This document shows positions 45,130 to 54,585 of a DNA stretch of 64,000 bases, piece by piece. The notes under the pieces were generated by a model. The model was given only the letters and a program-made list of their open reading frames with translations, did no database searches and was not told where the DNA came from. Origin of the DNA: UBA8752 sp042095055 (GTDB lineage: Bacteria > Bacteroidota > Bacteroidia > Flavobacteriales_D > Sanyastnellaceae); contig JBELBZ010000008.1 in NCBI GenBank assembly GCA_042095055.1, forward strand, positions 1 to 64,000, written 5' to 3'. A program made the translations under genes and the position numbers. Positions within the stretch are counted from its first letter, which is position 1. Every line of letters begins with the position of its first letter.

Positions 45130-46932
45130 ATGGACCGCAACACCATCACTGGTTTCCTGCTGATTTTCGCGATGGTCATCGTGTATCAGCTGTATTTCGT
45201 GCCTGTTCCCGAAGTATCGGAGAGCGCCAACACCACCACTGCCCCTGCACCAGAGCAGCCTGAGGAAGTCATCGACTTGCCCGGTTCAGAGGACATCAAT
45301 GCCGCAGACAGCACCTATGTGTCCCAAACGGTGCTGCTGTCATCCGACGAACTCGACGTCGAGATTTCCACCGACGGCGCCAACCTCGTCAAGGCCAAAC
45401 TCAAGGACGGTTACTTGGATTTTTGGAACAAAGAGCCCATTCAACTTTGGACTGAAGACGGATCGGACATCAACTGGGTGGCTCGGGGCGAAGGGTCCTA
45501 CAACCAGCGTTTTGACGTTGTAGAATCCTCCAGCGAAAAAGTCGTGCTTGCCGCCCGCGGTGACGGTCCGCTGCGTGAACTCACCTACACCATTAAAGGC
45601 TACCTGCTCGATGTTCAAGCGCGGTTCGAAGACGCCCGCGGTGAAGTGGGATTCCAATGGCAAGCCGATGGCCGGCACAATGAAAAAGGCCTGGAGTGGG
45701 AACGCCAGCGCAGCAGCATCTACTACCGCGAACAAGGCCGCGGTCGCGACTACCTCTACGAAGGCCGCGACGATGAAACAGAAATTGAGGACCCCGTTGA
45801 ATGGGTGGCCTTCAAGCAAAATTATTTCTCTGCCATCGTAGGCACGGACGCCGGCTTCAACTCTGGAAAACTCAGGAGTCTGCCTCCGGTCAACGAAGAA
45901 GACACCACGATCAACATGCGTTTCGGCATGGATGTGACCCTGCCGACTGCGGACATCGACGGCAGGGAAATCGCTGCCGTCCAGTTCTATTTCGGTCCCA
46001 ATGATGTCAATGCACTGGGCACCACGGGCTGGGGTGAAATCGGACGCGTCATCGACTTCGGATGGTGGATTTTCGGTTGGATCAACCGCAACGTCATTTT
46101 CCCGATATACGCCCTCTTGGCGAAGTACATCGGTTCTGCAGGCCTCATCGTCCTCATCATGACGCTGCTCATCAAGTCTGCACTGTTCCCCATCACCTGG
46201 AAGAACTATGTGAGTTCGGCCAAGATGAGGCTCTTGAAGCCCGATCTAGAAGTCATCAACGAGAAGTATCCCGACCAGGAAGATGCCATGCAACGGCAGC
46301 AGGATACGATGAAACTGTACCGAGACAGTGGCGTCAATCCGCTCGCAGGATGCATCCCGCAGCTCATTCAAGCTCCCCTGCTGTATGCCATGTTCCGGTT
46401 CTTCCCGGCCAACATTGAGCTCAGGGGCAAGTCCTTTTTGTGGGCCGACGACCTCGCGGCTTATGACAGCATCCTCAATCTGCCTTTTGAGATTCCATTC
46501 TATGGGGCGCATGTCTCGGGCTTCACCCTGCTGATGGCGGGGTCGATGTTTATCTATGCCAACCAGAACATGGCCCAACAGGCCGCTCCCACCCAACCGG
46601 GAATGCCGGACATGAGGATCATGATGCGCATCATGCCCCTGTTCATGTTGTTCTTCTTCAACCGCTACGCCAGCGGTTTGAGCCTCTACTACTTCATGGC
46701 CAACGTCGTGACGATCGGTCAGGTCACCGCCGTCAAGAAGTTCTTCATCAACGAAGACAAAATCCGCGAGAAGATCAAAGCCAAGCAGTCTGCCCCCAAA
46801 GCAGAGAAAAAGAAGAGCGGTTTTGCAGAGCGTCTGGAGACCATGCAAAAGGAGCAGCAGAAGCGCGCCGAAGAAATGAAAAAACAGCGCGACCAATCTC
46901 GCAAGTCGCGCAACCAGAAGCGCAAGAAGTGA
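45130..46932 (+). CDS. yidC: Membrane protein insertase YidC
   Basis: A 600-residue Oxa1-family insertase. The first helix (about 6-25) is followed by a large periplasmic beta-domain (about 60-310). The core helices start near 320 (FGWWIFGWINRNVIFPIYAL). LIKSALFPITWKNYVSSAKM and the GCIPQLIQAPLLYAMF segment are hallmarks. The C-terminal tail is long and strongly basic, as expected for ribosome binding. The length is usual for Bacteroidota. Confidence 0.97.
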   Translation: MDRNTITGFLLIFAMVIVYQLYFVPVPEVSESANTTTAPAPEQPEEVIDLPGSEDINAADSTYVSQTVLLSSDELDVEISTDGANLVKAKLKDGYLDFWNKEPIQLWTEDGSDINWVARGEGSYNQRFDVVESSSEKVVLAARGDGPLRELTYTIKGYLLDVQARFEDARGEVGFQWQADGRHNEKGLEWERQRSSIYYREQGRGRDYLYEGRDDETEIEDPVEWVAFKQNYFSAIVGTDAGFNSGKLRSLPPVNEEDTTINMRFGMDVTLPTADIDGREIAAVQFYFGPNDVNALGTTGWGEIGRVIDFGWWIFGWINRNVIFPIYALLAKYIGSAGLIVLIMTLLIKSALFPITWKNYVSSAKMRLLKPDLEVINEKYPDQEDAMQRQQDTMKLYRDSGVNPLAGCIPQLIQAPLLYAMFRFFPANIELRGKSFLWADDLAAYDSILNLPFEIPFYGAHVSGFTLLMAGSMFIYANQNMAQQAAPTQPGMPDMRIMMRIMPLFMLFFFNRYASGLSLYYFMANVVTIGQVTAVKKFFINEDKIREKIKAKQSAPKAEKKKSGFAERLETMQKEQQKRAEEMKKQRDQSRKSRNQKRKK

Positions 46933-47420
46933 ACCCGCGCGGCTTTTCAACCCCGTTGAATTTCCCCCTACAAATGTGGGGGCTCGCCCTGATGGTGGCC
47001 TTGAGCAGTGGATGCCATGGCCCCAAAAAATACCTCTCCGTCAAGGAAGGGCCCCTGCTGAGCTATTCCAGGTCCATGTGTTTCGGGCCCTGTCCCGCAT
47101 TCACACTCACCGTGGAGTCCGATGGCGAAGCCCGATACCATGGCAGGGCCAACGTCAACGTCATGGGAATGCACCGGGCGCTTTGGCCCACATCACATTT
47201 GACCACGCTCGCTGAAATTGCAGCGGATCTGCGCTTGGACCAAAAAACAGGCGTTTATGACAACCCTCTGGTCATGGACTTGCCGGCCAAGCAGCTGACT
47301 TTTGGTGGGCATCAGGTGATGGACCGGATGAACGGCCCGGACCTCGAACGCCTGTATACTGCACTGGACAGCCTGATTCAAGCCACAGCATGGGCTCCTG
47401 AGCCCAAACCTGAACCGTAA
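46929..47420 (+). CDS. DUF6438-like lipoprotein
   Basis: A 163-residue protein. A lipoprotein signal ends ALSSGC near residue 29. The motif SMCFGPCPAFTLTVESDG is typical of DUF6438, where C-x-x-x-C-P precedes a DG-containing strand. The function is unknown; an outer-membrane or periplasmic lipoprotein is likely. GTG 46929 overlaps the yidC stop and gives a positive n-region; ATG 46974 is an alternative. Confidence 0.75.
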   Translation: MNPRGFSTPLNFPLQMWGLALMVALSSGCHGPKKYLSVKEGPLLSYSRSMCFGPCPAFTLTVESDGEARYHGRANVNVMGMHRALWPTSHLTTLAEIAADLRLDQKTGVYDNPLVMDLPAKQLTFGGHQVMDRMNGPDLERLYTALDSLIQATAWAPEPKPEP

Positions 47421-47502
47421 GTACGCCACCGAAACATTTCGCCTCCTATTTTCGCGCCGCACCGGTCCGAAATGTGGACGCATGCAAACGACGAACAACA
47501 TC

Positions 47503-49728
47503 ATGAAGCAACGCATCTTTCTGCTGCTCTTCGCAGCCTTCCAACTCGCCGCTACGACGGCACGTGCCGACGAAGGCATGTGGCTCCTTCACATGCTCCA
47601 GCGCATCAATGAAGCAGAAATGCAGCAAATGGGATTGAACCTCTCCGCAGAGGACATCTATTCCCTCAACCAAGCCTGTCTCAAAGACGCTGTCATCACC
47701 CTCAATGGAGGCAGCTGCACTGCAGAGATCATTTCCGACCAAGGCCTTGTGCTCACCAACCACCACTGTGCATATGGTGCCATCCAAGGCTTCAGCACGG
47801 TAGAGGACGACATCCTGACCAATGGTTTTTGGGCCATGTCACTCGACGAGGAAAAGCCCATTCCAGACTTCAGCGTGACCTTTTTGCAGCGCATCGAAGA
47901 TGTGACCGAACGCGTGCTTGCCGACGTCACCTCCGACATGGAGGACAGCGACCGCGAGGCCGCCATCCAAGCTGTGATTGCCCAAATCGAAGAGGAAGAA
48001 AAGGGCATCAGTCCCGATTTCCGCCCTCAAATCAAGAGCTTCTACCACGGCAACGAGTTCTACCTGTTTGTCTACCGCGACTATACCGACATCCGCTTGG
48101 TGGGCAATCCCCCAGAGAGCATCGGAAAGTTTGGTGGCGACACCGACAACTGGATGTGGCCGCGCCACACCGGAGACTTTTCTCTGCTGCGCATCTATTC
48201 TGATGCCGATGGTAATCCCGCTGACTTCAGCGAAGACAACAAGCCATACACCCCCAAGCGCCACCTCAAAGTCAGCCTTGAAGGCGTAGAAAATGGAGAC
48301 TTCACCATGATCATGGGCTATCCCGGCAGCACCGACCGCTTCCTGAGCAGCCATGGTGTCCAACAGGCCCTCGACCTCTACAACCCCAGTGTGGTCGAAG
48401 TGCGTGACCTGAAGCTGAAGACCATGAAGTCCCACATGGACGCCGACCCTGCGGTCCGCATTCAGTATGCCGCGAAGTATGCCCAAACCGCCAACTACTG
48501 GAAGTATTACATCGGACAATCCAAAGGATTGAAAGCCTTGGACGTCTATGGCAAGAAGAAAGCCCTTGAAGACGGGTTCTCGGCTTGGATGGGCAGCTCA
48601 GCAGACCGCAAAAAAGAGTATGGCGCTGCACTTGGCATGCTCAAGACCTATTATGAAAACACCAACGCTACTGTAAAAGGACAGGTGTATTCTTTGGAAG
48701 CAGGCCTCATCGGCTGCGACCTCATGCTGTTCGCTTTCCGCGTGGGCATGGGCGCTCAAGGACTCTTTAGTGAAGACGCAGACCGCGCAGCTGCTGCCGC
48801 AGCCAGCCTGCGTGGCCGCGCAGAAGGTTTTTTCAAGGACTACGACCAAGAGACCGACCGCGACCTCTTTGTGCAGCTCATGACGAAGTACATGCAGGAC
48901 ATCGCTCCAGACCAGCAGCCTGCTTACTTCGAGACGGTCCGTTCGAAGTACAAGGGAGATTTCGCGCGCTACGCCGACAAGATGTACCCCAAGAGCTTCC
49001 TCACCGACCCTGAGCGTTTCGAAGCATTTGTAGCCGATCCCGACCAAAAGGCCCTTGACAAGGACCTCGCTGTGGCCGCTGCCATGAGCCTGATCGACAC
49101 CTACCGCGGCTATTTTGCTTCACCCGAGCAAGGCAAATTCGACAAGGGCTATCGCTTGCTCACTGCTGGATTGCGCGCCATGAACCCCGACAAGAAGTGG
49201 TATCCAGACGCCAACTCCACCATGCGATTGAGCTACGGAACTGTGGGCGACTACGATCCAGCAGATGCGGTCCATTATGACTTTGTGACCACCTCTGACG
49301 GCATCCTCCAAAAGAAGGACAACTCCAACCCCGAGTTCGTCGTGGATGGCACCTTGGAAACCCTGTTGCGCAAACGTGACTTTGGACGCTATGCTGACGA
49401 CGAGGGCGACCTGGTCCTGTGCTTCATTTCCAACAACGACATCACGGGAGGAAATTCAGGCAGCCCTGTATTGAATGGCAACGGTGACCTCATCGGCCTC
49501 GCCTTTGATGGCAACTGGGAAGCCATGAGTGGTGACATTGCCTTTGAGCCTGAACTCCAGCGCACCATCAGTGTGGACATCCGCTATGTCATGTGGGTGA
49601 TCGACAAGATGGCCGGAGCCCAAAACCTCATCGACGAAATCGACTTCGTCACGGCCTCCAAAGAGGCTGCGAAAGAACTGCCCAAAGACATGGCCCAGCC
49701 TGTCGAAGACATGGAAGGCGGCCGCTAA
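47503..49728 (+). CDS. S46-family dipeptidyl-peptidase (DPP7/DPP11 type)
   Basis: About 741 residues with a signal peptide (KQRIFLLLFAAFQ, ending ARA). The catalytic His lies in LVLTNHHCAYGAIQ and the nucleophile Ser in ITGGNSGSPVLNGNGDLIGL. FDGNWEAMSGDIAFEP and QRTISVDIRYVMWVIDK are S46 hallmarks. S46 enzymes cleave dipeptides from the N-terminus of peptides in the periplasm. The P1 preference (hydrophobic DPP7 or acidic DPP11) cannot be settled by eye. ATG 47482 is an alternative start. A TATTTTCG box is at 47447-47454. Confidence 0.93.
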   Translation: MKQRIFLLLFAAFQLAATTARADEGMWLLHMLQRINEAEMQQMGLNLSAEDIYSLNQACLKDAVITLNGGSCTAEIISDQGLVLTNHHCAYGAIQGFSTVEDDILTNGFWAMSLDEEKPIPDFSVTFLQRIEDVTERVLADVTSDMEDSDREAAIQAVIAQIEEEEKGISPDFRPQIKSFYHGNEFYLFVYRDYTDIRLVGNPPESIGKFGGDTDNWMWPRHTGDFSLLRIYSDADGNPADFSEDNKPYTPKRHLKVSLEGVENGDFTMIMGYPGSTDRFLSSHGVQQALDLYNPSVVEVRDLKLKTMKSHMDADPAVRIQYAAKYAQTANYWKYYIGQSKGLKALDVYGKKKALEDGFSAWMGSSADRKKEYGAALGMLKTYYENTNATVKGQVYSLEAGLIGCDLMLFAFRVGMGAQGLFSEDADRAAAAAASLRGRAEGFFKDYDQETDRDLFVQLMTKYMQDIAPDQQPAYFETVRSKYKGDFARYADKMYPKSFLTDPERFEAFVADPDQKALDKDLAVAAAMSLIDTYRGYFASPEQGKFDKGYRLLTAGLRAMNPDKKWYPDANSTMRLSYGTVGDYDPADAVHYDFVTTSDGILQKKDNSNPEFVVDGTLETLLRKRDFGRYADDEGDLVLCFISNNDITGGNSGSPVLNGNGDLIGLAFDGNWEAMSGDIAFEPELQRTISVDIRYVMWVIDKMAGAQNLIDEIDFVTASKEAAKELPKDMAQPVEDMEGGR

Positions 49729-49750
49729 TCGCTCCGTCAACGCCTTTGGA

Positions 49751-49779
49751 AAGCCCTGCCCTCACCGGCGGGGCTTTTT
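49751..49779 (+). terminator. Intrinsic terminator after the S46 peptidase gene
   Basis: AAGCCCTGCC (49751-49760) pairs with GGCGGGGCTT (49767-49776), 10 bp with one T-G wobble and a 6-nt loop, running into TTTTT. Confidence 0.85.
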
Positions 49780-49814
49780 ATTTGCCCCTGCGGAGTCGAG
49801 CGGTTCAGTGAAGC

Positions 49815-52343
49815 TCAAACCGCATTGCGGCCCGCGTTGACTATGCCAAACATGCTCCGCACCACAAGCTTCTGAAGCACCTCGGCATCCGCCGGAGCCT
49901 GGCCCTGTCCATCAATCCATTGCAATGCTGCCTGTTGGATGACCAGCAAGGGCAAAATGATGGACTCGCGCAAATCAATGGAAGCCGCGATGTCTGGAGA
50001 TCGCTCCATCAATTGAGCCTGACCTGTCACGGTCAACAACAACCGACGGGTCAGGTCGAATTCCGCCTTTACCGTCTTCCACAGACCGCCAAATTCAGGG
50101 TGATCCTGCAAATGTGCGGTGAGGTCAAAGTTGCACTTCCGCATGCTTTGCATGCTGTTCTCAACCAAAGCAGCAAACAGGGGCTGATCGCGGTACAAGG
50201 CCGCAGCGTCTTCCAACCTTCCCTCCTGCTCCAAGACCTGCAAAGCCGTCCCAATCCCAAAGAAACCGGGGACGTTCTGCTTGAGCTGACTCCAAGACCC
50301 CACAAACGGAATGGCCCTCAAATCATCGAGGGTCAATGGACCTGACTTTTTGCGGCGCGTTGGCCGGCTCGCAATGTTGGTCTCCCCATAGTATTTGAGG
50401 GTGCCGTAGGTCTGCAGGTAATCCATGAACTCAGGGCGGGCCTTGAGCGCATTGTACTCCGCGTAGCTCCTCTCGGCCAGCAGGTTCATCAAGTCACGCT
50501 GTGCCTGTGTCCAGCGCGATTTTTCAGGGTCAATCAAACGGTGCTGCAAGCCCGCGGTAAACAGCAACTCCAGGTTGTAGCCCGCACTCAACGGGGTTCC
50601 AAAATTGGAGCTGATGGACTGACCTTGGATCGTGGTCTGAACTTCCCTCGTTTCGACATCGGGACCCAGCGAAGCATAAAACCGGTGGGTGTTTCCTCCA
50701 CCCCGTGCCGGTGGGCCGCCGCGGCCATCGAAGAACACCACCTCCACGCCCGCCTCGGAACAAGCTTGAGACACCGTCTCCTTGGCTTGGTGAATCGACC
50801 AGTTGGCGCGCAAATAACCACCGTCTTTGGTGCCGTCACTAAAGCCCAACATGATGGTTTGGCGGTCGCCACGTTGCGCCACGTGGGCGCGGTAAGCCGG
50901 GTCGGACAGCAGCGTCCGCATCGCAGCGGGAGCAGCCGCAAGGTCATCGACCGTCTCAAACAGCGGCACCAAGTCCAACGGAACCGCATCGCCGTCAAAA
51001 GTGGTCCTTGCCAAAGCATACAGGCGCGCCACATCAGAAGCACCGCGGCAATTGCTGATGATGAACCGGTGGCACCCATCAGCTCCATTGGAAAACTGAA
51101 TGTTCTGAATGGCAGACATCACCTCTACAGCATCGCGCTCCACATCGTCGGTTACGTCCGAAGCCAACCGTGCGGTGCGCATGGCCATGAGTTCAGCGAC
51201 ATCATCGCTTTGTATGCCCATCGCCTCTGCCGCCCTTCTCAGTACGCGGCTGTCCTGGCGCACGTCAATGGCCGCAAAATGCTGGCCAAAAATGGCCAGG
51301 GCGACCCGCAAGCGCAGGATTTCCAATAGATGCAACCCGCCGTAGTCGCGGCGCACAATCTGCTCCACTTCGCCGAGTTCAGCCAGGGCCGCCTCTACAT
51401 CGAAACCCACGTCCTTAGAATTGAGCGCTGAATCCAATACTGACTGCACCGCATCCAACATGCCTTGCACGCCCTTGAATGTGATGCGCCGACGCAACGC
51501 CCGCAACTCCCTGCGGTAACAGCGCAACAGCATCAAACGAAGCCGGTCCGCCACCCGGAGGGTGGTCGCCGCATCGACATAGGGATTGCCATCCCGGTCA
51601 CCGCCCGGCCAAAAGCCGATGTCAAATGCAGCCGCGACCTCCATCGGATCCACATCTGCCGCCACCCCCATGCGCATCACCAAAGCGGGCAATGCTGGAT
51701 AGAAAACGTGCTCCAAGTACCATCCCTGCCGCACCGCCTCATCGTAAGGCGTGGGCGCCTGTTCTTGGAAAAACGGCGTCAAGCCCAACTGATGGAGCAA
51801 ATCGCGGGCACCTTCGAAATCACCTTGGCGGACGACTTCTGTCAAGTCCGTAATGATCCCCAAAGCCGAACCCGGATAGAACTGCGTAGGGTGTGCCGTG
51901 AGTACAATCCTCACGCGCTGAGCCACCATCGCCTCCTTCAATTCTGTCTGCAGGTCCCTGCGTTCAATCCGCGGCAGCAGGCCTGTGAGCGATTCCGCTC
52001 CTTGCAAGTCATTGAGCCGCTCGTATCGGGCGTCCTCCAATGCATCCACCAGCACCACTTGCCGTTCGATGTACTGGATGAACCGAAACAACACCCCAGC
52101 CTGGTCCTCCGTGGAAATCCCTGCCTGATTGAAATAGCCCTCCACCACTTCCCGAGGGGAACGGCCATTGGCCAAGGCCCTGCGACAGGTTTCCTGAAAC
52201 AGCGGCACCTGAACTCCCGTCCCGCGGATACCATCCAAGGGAAGCGTCAGAAAAATGCTGTTGTAAACCTCGAATGGGCGGGCCACCGCCGCGGTGTAAG
52301 GCGTATTGTCCATGGGGTCAGAAAGTTTGGGGAGTCGGAACAT
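49815..52343 (-). CDS. ppc: Phosphoenolpyruvate carboxylase
   Basis: An 842-residue enzyme that makes oxaloacetate from PEP and bicarbonate, refilling the TCA cycle. Motifs in order: VRIVLTAHPTQFYPGS (catalytic His), GGDRDGNPYV, FSDGTKDGGYLRANWS, FFDGRGGPPARGGG and SISSNFGTPLSAGYN-type ending. ATG 52343 is chosen because MFRLPKL aligns with the usual Bacteroidota N-terminus; ATG 52313 and a longer frame to 52388 are alternatives. It is divergent from the aldo/keto reductase gene with 71 bp between starts. Confidence 0.95.
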   Translation of the reverse strand: MFRLPKLSDPMDNTPYTAAVARPFEVYNSIFLTLPLDGIRGTGVQVPLFQETCRRALANGRSPREVVEGYFNQAGISTEDQAGVLFRFIQYIERQVVLVDALEDARYERLNDLQGAESLTGLLPRIERRDLQTELKEAMVAQRVRIVLTAHPTQFYPGSALGIITDLTEVVRQGDFEGARDLLHQLGLTPFFQEQAPTPYDEAVRQGWYLEHVFYPALPALVMRMGVAADVDPMEVAAAFDIGFWPGGDRDGNPYVDAATTLRVADRLRLMLLRCYRRELRALRRRITFKGVQGMLDAVQSVLDSALNSKDVGFDVEAALAELGEVEQIVRRDYGGLHLLEILRLRVALAIFGQHFAAIDVRQDSRVLRRAAEAMGIQSDDVAELMAMRTARLASDVTDDVERDAVEVMSAIQNIQFSNGADGCHRFIISNCRGASDVARLYALARTTFDGDAVPLDLVPLFETVDDLAAAPAAMRTLLSDPAYRAHVAQRGDRQTIMLGFSDGTKDGGYLRANWSIHQAKETVSQACSEAGVEVVFFDGRGGPPARGGGNTHRFYASLGPDVETREVQTTIQGQSISSNFGTPLSAGYNLELLFTAGLQHRLIDPEKSRWTQAQRDLMNLLAERSYAEYNALKARPEFMDYLQTYGTLKYYGETNIASRPTRRKKSGPLTLDDLRAIPFVGSWSQLKQNVPGFFGIGTALQVLEQEGRLEDAAALYRDQPLFAALVENSMQSMRKCNFDLTAHLQDHPEFGGLWKTVKAEFDLTRRLLLTVTGQAQLMERSPDIAASIDLRESIILPLLVIQQAALQWIDGQGQAPADAEVLQKLVVRSMFGIVNAGRNAV

Positions 52344-52401
52344 TGCCGACGCACTAAAACTACAATGCAAACCCGCCGCATGTTCCACAGGCCCAGCCCC
52401 G

Positions 52402-52409
52402 TAAATTCG
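52402..52409 (+). promoter_or_regulatory. Possible -7 box of the aldo/keto reductase gene
   Basis: TAAATTCG differs by one base from TAnnTTTG and ends 5 nt before ATG 52415, the spacing seen at other genes in this window. Confidence 0.35.
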
Positions 52410-52414
52410 CCCCC

Positions 52415-53398
52415 ATGGAATACCGCAGGCTTGGAAACAGTGGATTGCAACTGTCCGAACTCTCTTTTGGAAGTTGGATCACTTTTGGAAATCAAATCGA
52501 GGACAAGACCAGCGGTCGCCTGCTGGACATGGCCTACGATGCGGGCATCAACTTCTTTGACAATGCCGAGGTCTATGCCCATGGCGCCTCCGAAGAAGTC
52601 ATGGGCCGCCTCCTCTCACAGCGCGATTGGCCCCGGGACACCTGGTGTGTCTCGTCCAAGGTGTTTTTTGGGGCAGGTGGAAAACTGCCCACCCAGCGTG
52701 GACTTCACCGCAAACACGTCACAGAGGCCTGCCACGACGCCTTGAAGCGACTGCGGGTCGACTATCTCGACCTGTTTTTCTGTCACCGCCCAGACAAGCA
52801 AACCCCCATGGAAGAAACGGTGTGGACCATGCACCAACTGATTCAACAGGGAAAAATCCTCTACTGGGGGACCAGCGAATGGAGCGCTGCAGAAATCATG
52901 GATGCCCACCGGATTGCCGAGCGCCACCACCTGATCGGCCCCGTCATGGAGCAACCGCAGTACAACATGTTGGTCCGCCAGAAAGTCGAGGTTGAATTTG
53001 AAGATGTCTATCGCACTGTGGGCCTCGGAACCACCATCTGGAGTCCATTGGCATCGGGGATTCTAACGGGGAAATACAACGGAGCCACTTCGGAAGACGT
53101 GCGCCTCAAAAGGGACGAGCTGCAGTGGATGGCCGAACTCTTGCTCACCGAATCCAATCTCAAAAAGGTCGCCGCTTTGGGCGAGGTCGCAGGCGATTTG
53201 GGAACCAGCCTGGCCAAACTCGCCCTGGCGTGGTGCCTCAAAAACCCGAGGGTATCCACTGTATTGTTGGGTGCCACCAAGGCCAGCCAACTGGAAGAAA
53301 ACCTGCAGGCCACAGAAGTGGTGCCCTTGCTGACCGACGAAGTCATGGAGCGGATTGAAGGCATCCTCGACAATGCCCCTGCCCGCCCCCAATACTGA
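52415..53398 (+). CDS. Aldo/keto reductase, Kv-beta-like subfamily
   Basis: A 327-residue NADPH-dependent oxidoreductase. The start MEYRRLGNSGLQLSELSFG, FFDNAEVYAHGASEEVMG (Asp and Tyr of the catalytic tetrad), the Lys in CVSSKVFFG and DLFFCHRPD (His) define the fold. The sequence is closest in pattern to voltage-gated K+ channel beta-subunit homologues (YghZ group). The substrate is unknown. It is 3 nt from trmD on the same strand, forming a probable operon with trmD. Confidence 0.9.
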   Translation: MEYRRLGNSGLQLSELSFGSWITFGNQIEDKTSGRLLDMAYDAGINFFDNAEVYAHGASEEVMGRLLSQRDWPRDTWCVSSKVFFGAGGKLPTQRGLHRKHVTEACHDALKRLRVDYLDLFFCHRPDKQTPMEETVWTMHQLIQQGKILYWGTSEWSAAEIMDAHRIAERHHLIGPVMEQPQYNMLVRQKVEVEFEDVYRTVGLGTTIWSPLASGILTGKYNGATSEDVRLKRDELQWMAELLLTESNLKKVAALGEVAGDLGTSLAKLALAWCLKNPRVSTVLLGATKASQLEENLQATEVVPLLTDEVMERIEGILDNAPARPQY

Positions 53399-53401
53399 GC
53401 C

Positions 53402-54082
53402 ATGCGCATTGACATCCTATCCGCCGTTCCCGATTTGTTGAAGGGGCCTTTTAGCGAAAGCATCGTGGGGCGCGCCCGCAAATCAGGTGTTGTCGAAGTC
53501 GAAGTGCACGACATTCGGAAGTGGAGCACCGACAAACATGGCAAAATCGACGACACGCCTTTTGGCGGCGGTGCGGGAATGGTCATGGCCATTCAGCCCA
53601 TCGTCGACGCCATCGCAGACCTCCAGTCCCAGAGGACTTACGACGAAATCATCTACCTGACACCCGACGGAGAACGCCTCGCACAAGGCCGCGTCAACCA
53701 ACTGAGCCTCAGCGGCAACCTTTTGCTTCTGTGCGGCCATTACAAAGGCATCGACCAGCGCATCCGCGATCAGGTCATCACCCTGGAACTGAGCATTGGC
53801 GACTACGTTTTGAGCGGTGGAGAATTGGCAGCTGCGGTATTGGCTGATGCACTGGTCCGCTTGGTTCCCGGCGCCATAGGCGATGGCGAAAGCGCCCTTA
53901 CCGACAGTTTTCAAGATGGATTGCTCGCTCCACCCGTCTACACCAGACCGGCAGAATGGCAAGGCCATCCCGTTCCAGAGGTGCTGCTCGGAGGGCATCA
54001 TGCCGAAATCGACAAGTGGAGAATGGAGCAAGCATTGGAAAGAACACAACGGCTTCGTCCAGACCTGTTGGACGAGGCGTGA
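53402..54082 (+). CDS. trmD: tRNA (guanine-N1)-methyltransferase TrmD
   Basis: A 226-residue SPOUT methyltransferase that makes m1G37 next to the anticodon and prevents frameshifting. The trefoil-knot SAM site contains LLLCGHYKGIDQRI and SIGDYVLSGGELAA. DDTPFGGGAGMVM and LLAPPVYTRPAEWQG are further signatures. The length is standard. It precedes rplS, the usual partner of trmD in bacteria, although rimM and rpsP are absent here. Confidence 0.97.
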   Translation: MRIDILSAVPDLLKGPFSESIVGRARKSGVVEVEVHDIRKWSTDKHGKIDDTPFGGGAGMVMAIQPIVDAIADLQSQRTYDEIIYLTPDGERLAQGRVNQLSLSGNLLLLCGHYKGIDQRIRDQVITLELSIGDYVLSGGELAAAVLADALVRLVPGAIGDGESALTDSFQDGLLAPPVYTRPAEWQGHPVPEVLLGGHHAEIDKWRMEQALERTQRLRPDLLDEA

Positions 54083-54097
54083 ATTGTCGTAATATTG
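54068..54097 (+). promoter_or_regulatory. Candidate -33/-7 promoter for rplS
   Basis: TTG (54068-54070) and TAATATTG (54090-54097) are separated by 19 nt, the Bacteroidota spacing; the -7 box has one mismatch. It overlaps the 3' end of trmD and would give rplS its own transcript. Confidence 0.45.
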
Positions 54098-54101
54098 CAC
54101 C

Positions 54102-54113
54102 CCGATTAATCGG
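54102..54113. promoter_or_regulatory. 12-bp perfect palindrome in the rplS leader
   Basis: CCGATTAATCGG lies 21 nt before the L19 start, just after the predicted promoter. It could be an operator or part of an autoregulatory RNA leader; nothing in the sequence decides between these. Confidence 0.35.
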
Positions 54114-54134
54114 ACCTATTTCATCATACGCGTC

Positions 54135-54497
54135 ATGGATCGTCTTCGTCAAATTTCCCAGCAGCTTGTTCCCGTTCAGGAGTGGCCTGAGTTCAATGCT
54201 GGTGACACCCTCAAGGTCAGCTACAAGATTAAAGAGGGCTCGAAAGAGCGTACTCAGATTTTTCAAGGCACTGTAATTCAGCGTCGAGGAGAAGGAACGA
54301 CCGCGACCTTCACAGTGCGCAAAATGGCCTCTGGAGTCGGTGTCGAGCGTGTATTCCCCATTTCAAGCCCCTTCCTCGAGGCTGTGGAAGTGATGAAGCG
54401 TGGTAAGGTCCGCCGTGCGCGCATCTACTACTTGCGCGGCTTGACCGGTAAGTCTGCCCGCATCAAGGAGAAGCGCTCCTTTGGCAGCAGCAAATAA
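54135..54497 (+). CDS. rplS: 50S ribosomal protein L19
   Basis: A 120-residue protein of the large subunit, located at the 30S-50S interface. GDTLKVSYKIKEGSKERTQ, FQGTVIQRRGEG and GVGVERVFPISSP are bL19 signatures, followed by KVRRARIYYLRGLTGKSARI. It has its own likely promoter behind trmD and is closed by a hairpin. Confidence 0.98.
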   Translation: MDRLRQISQQLVPVQEWPEFNAGDTLKVSYKIKEGSKERTQIFQGTVIQRRGEGTTATFTVRKMASGVGVERVFPISSPFLEAVEVMKRGKVRRARIYYLRGLTGKSARIKEKRSFGSSK

Positions 54498-54513
54498 GAC
54501 AGAACCCCTGTCC

Positions 54514-54549
54514 AACGACGAAGCCGGCCTTGTTGCCGGCTTCGTCGTT
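54514..54549 (+). terminator. Hairpin terminator after rplS
   Basis: AACGACGAAGCCGGC (54514-54528) and GCCGGCTTCGTCGTT (54535-54549) form a perfect 15-bp stem with a 6-nt loop. Only a short T-run follows. Confidence 0.85.
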
Positions 54550-54585
54550 TGTAGCAGTCGCTAAAGCGTATCTTGGCTGAAGCCA

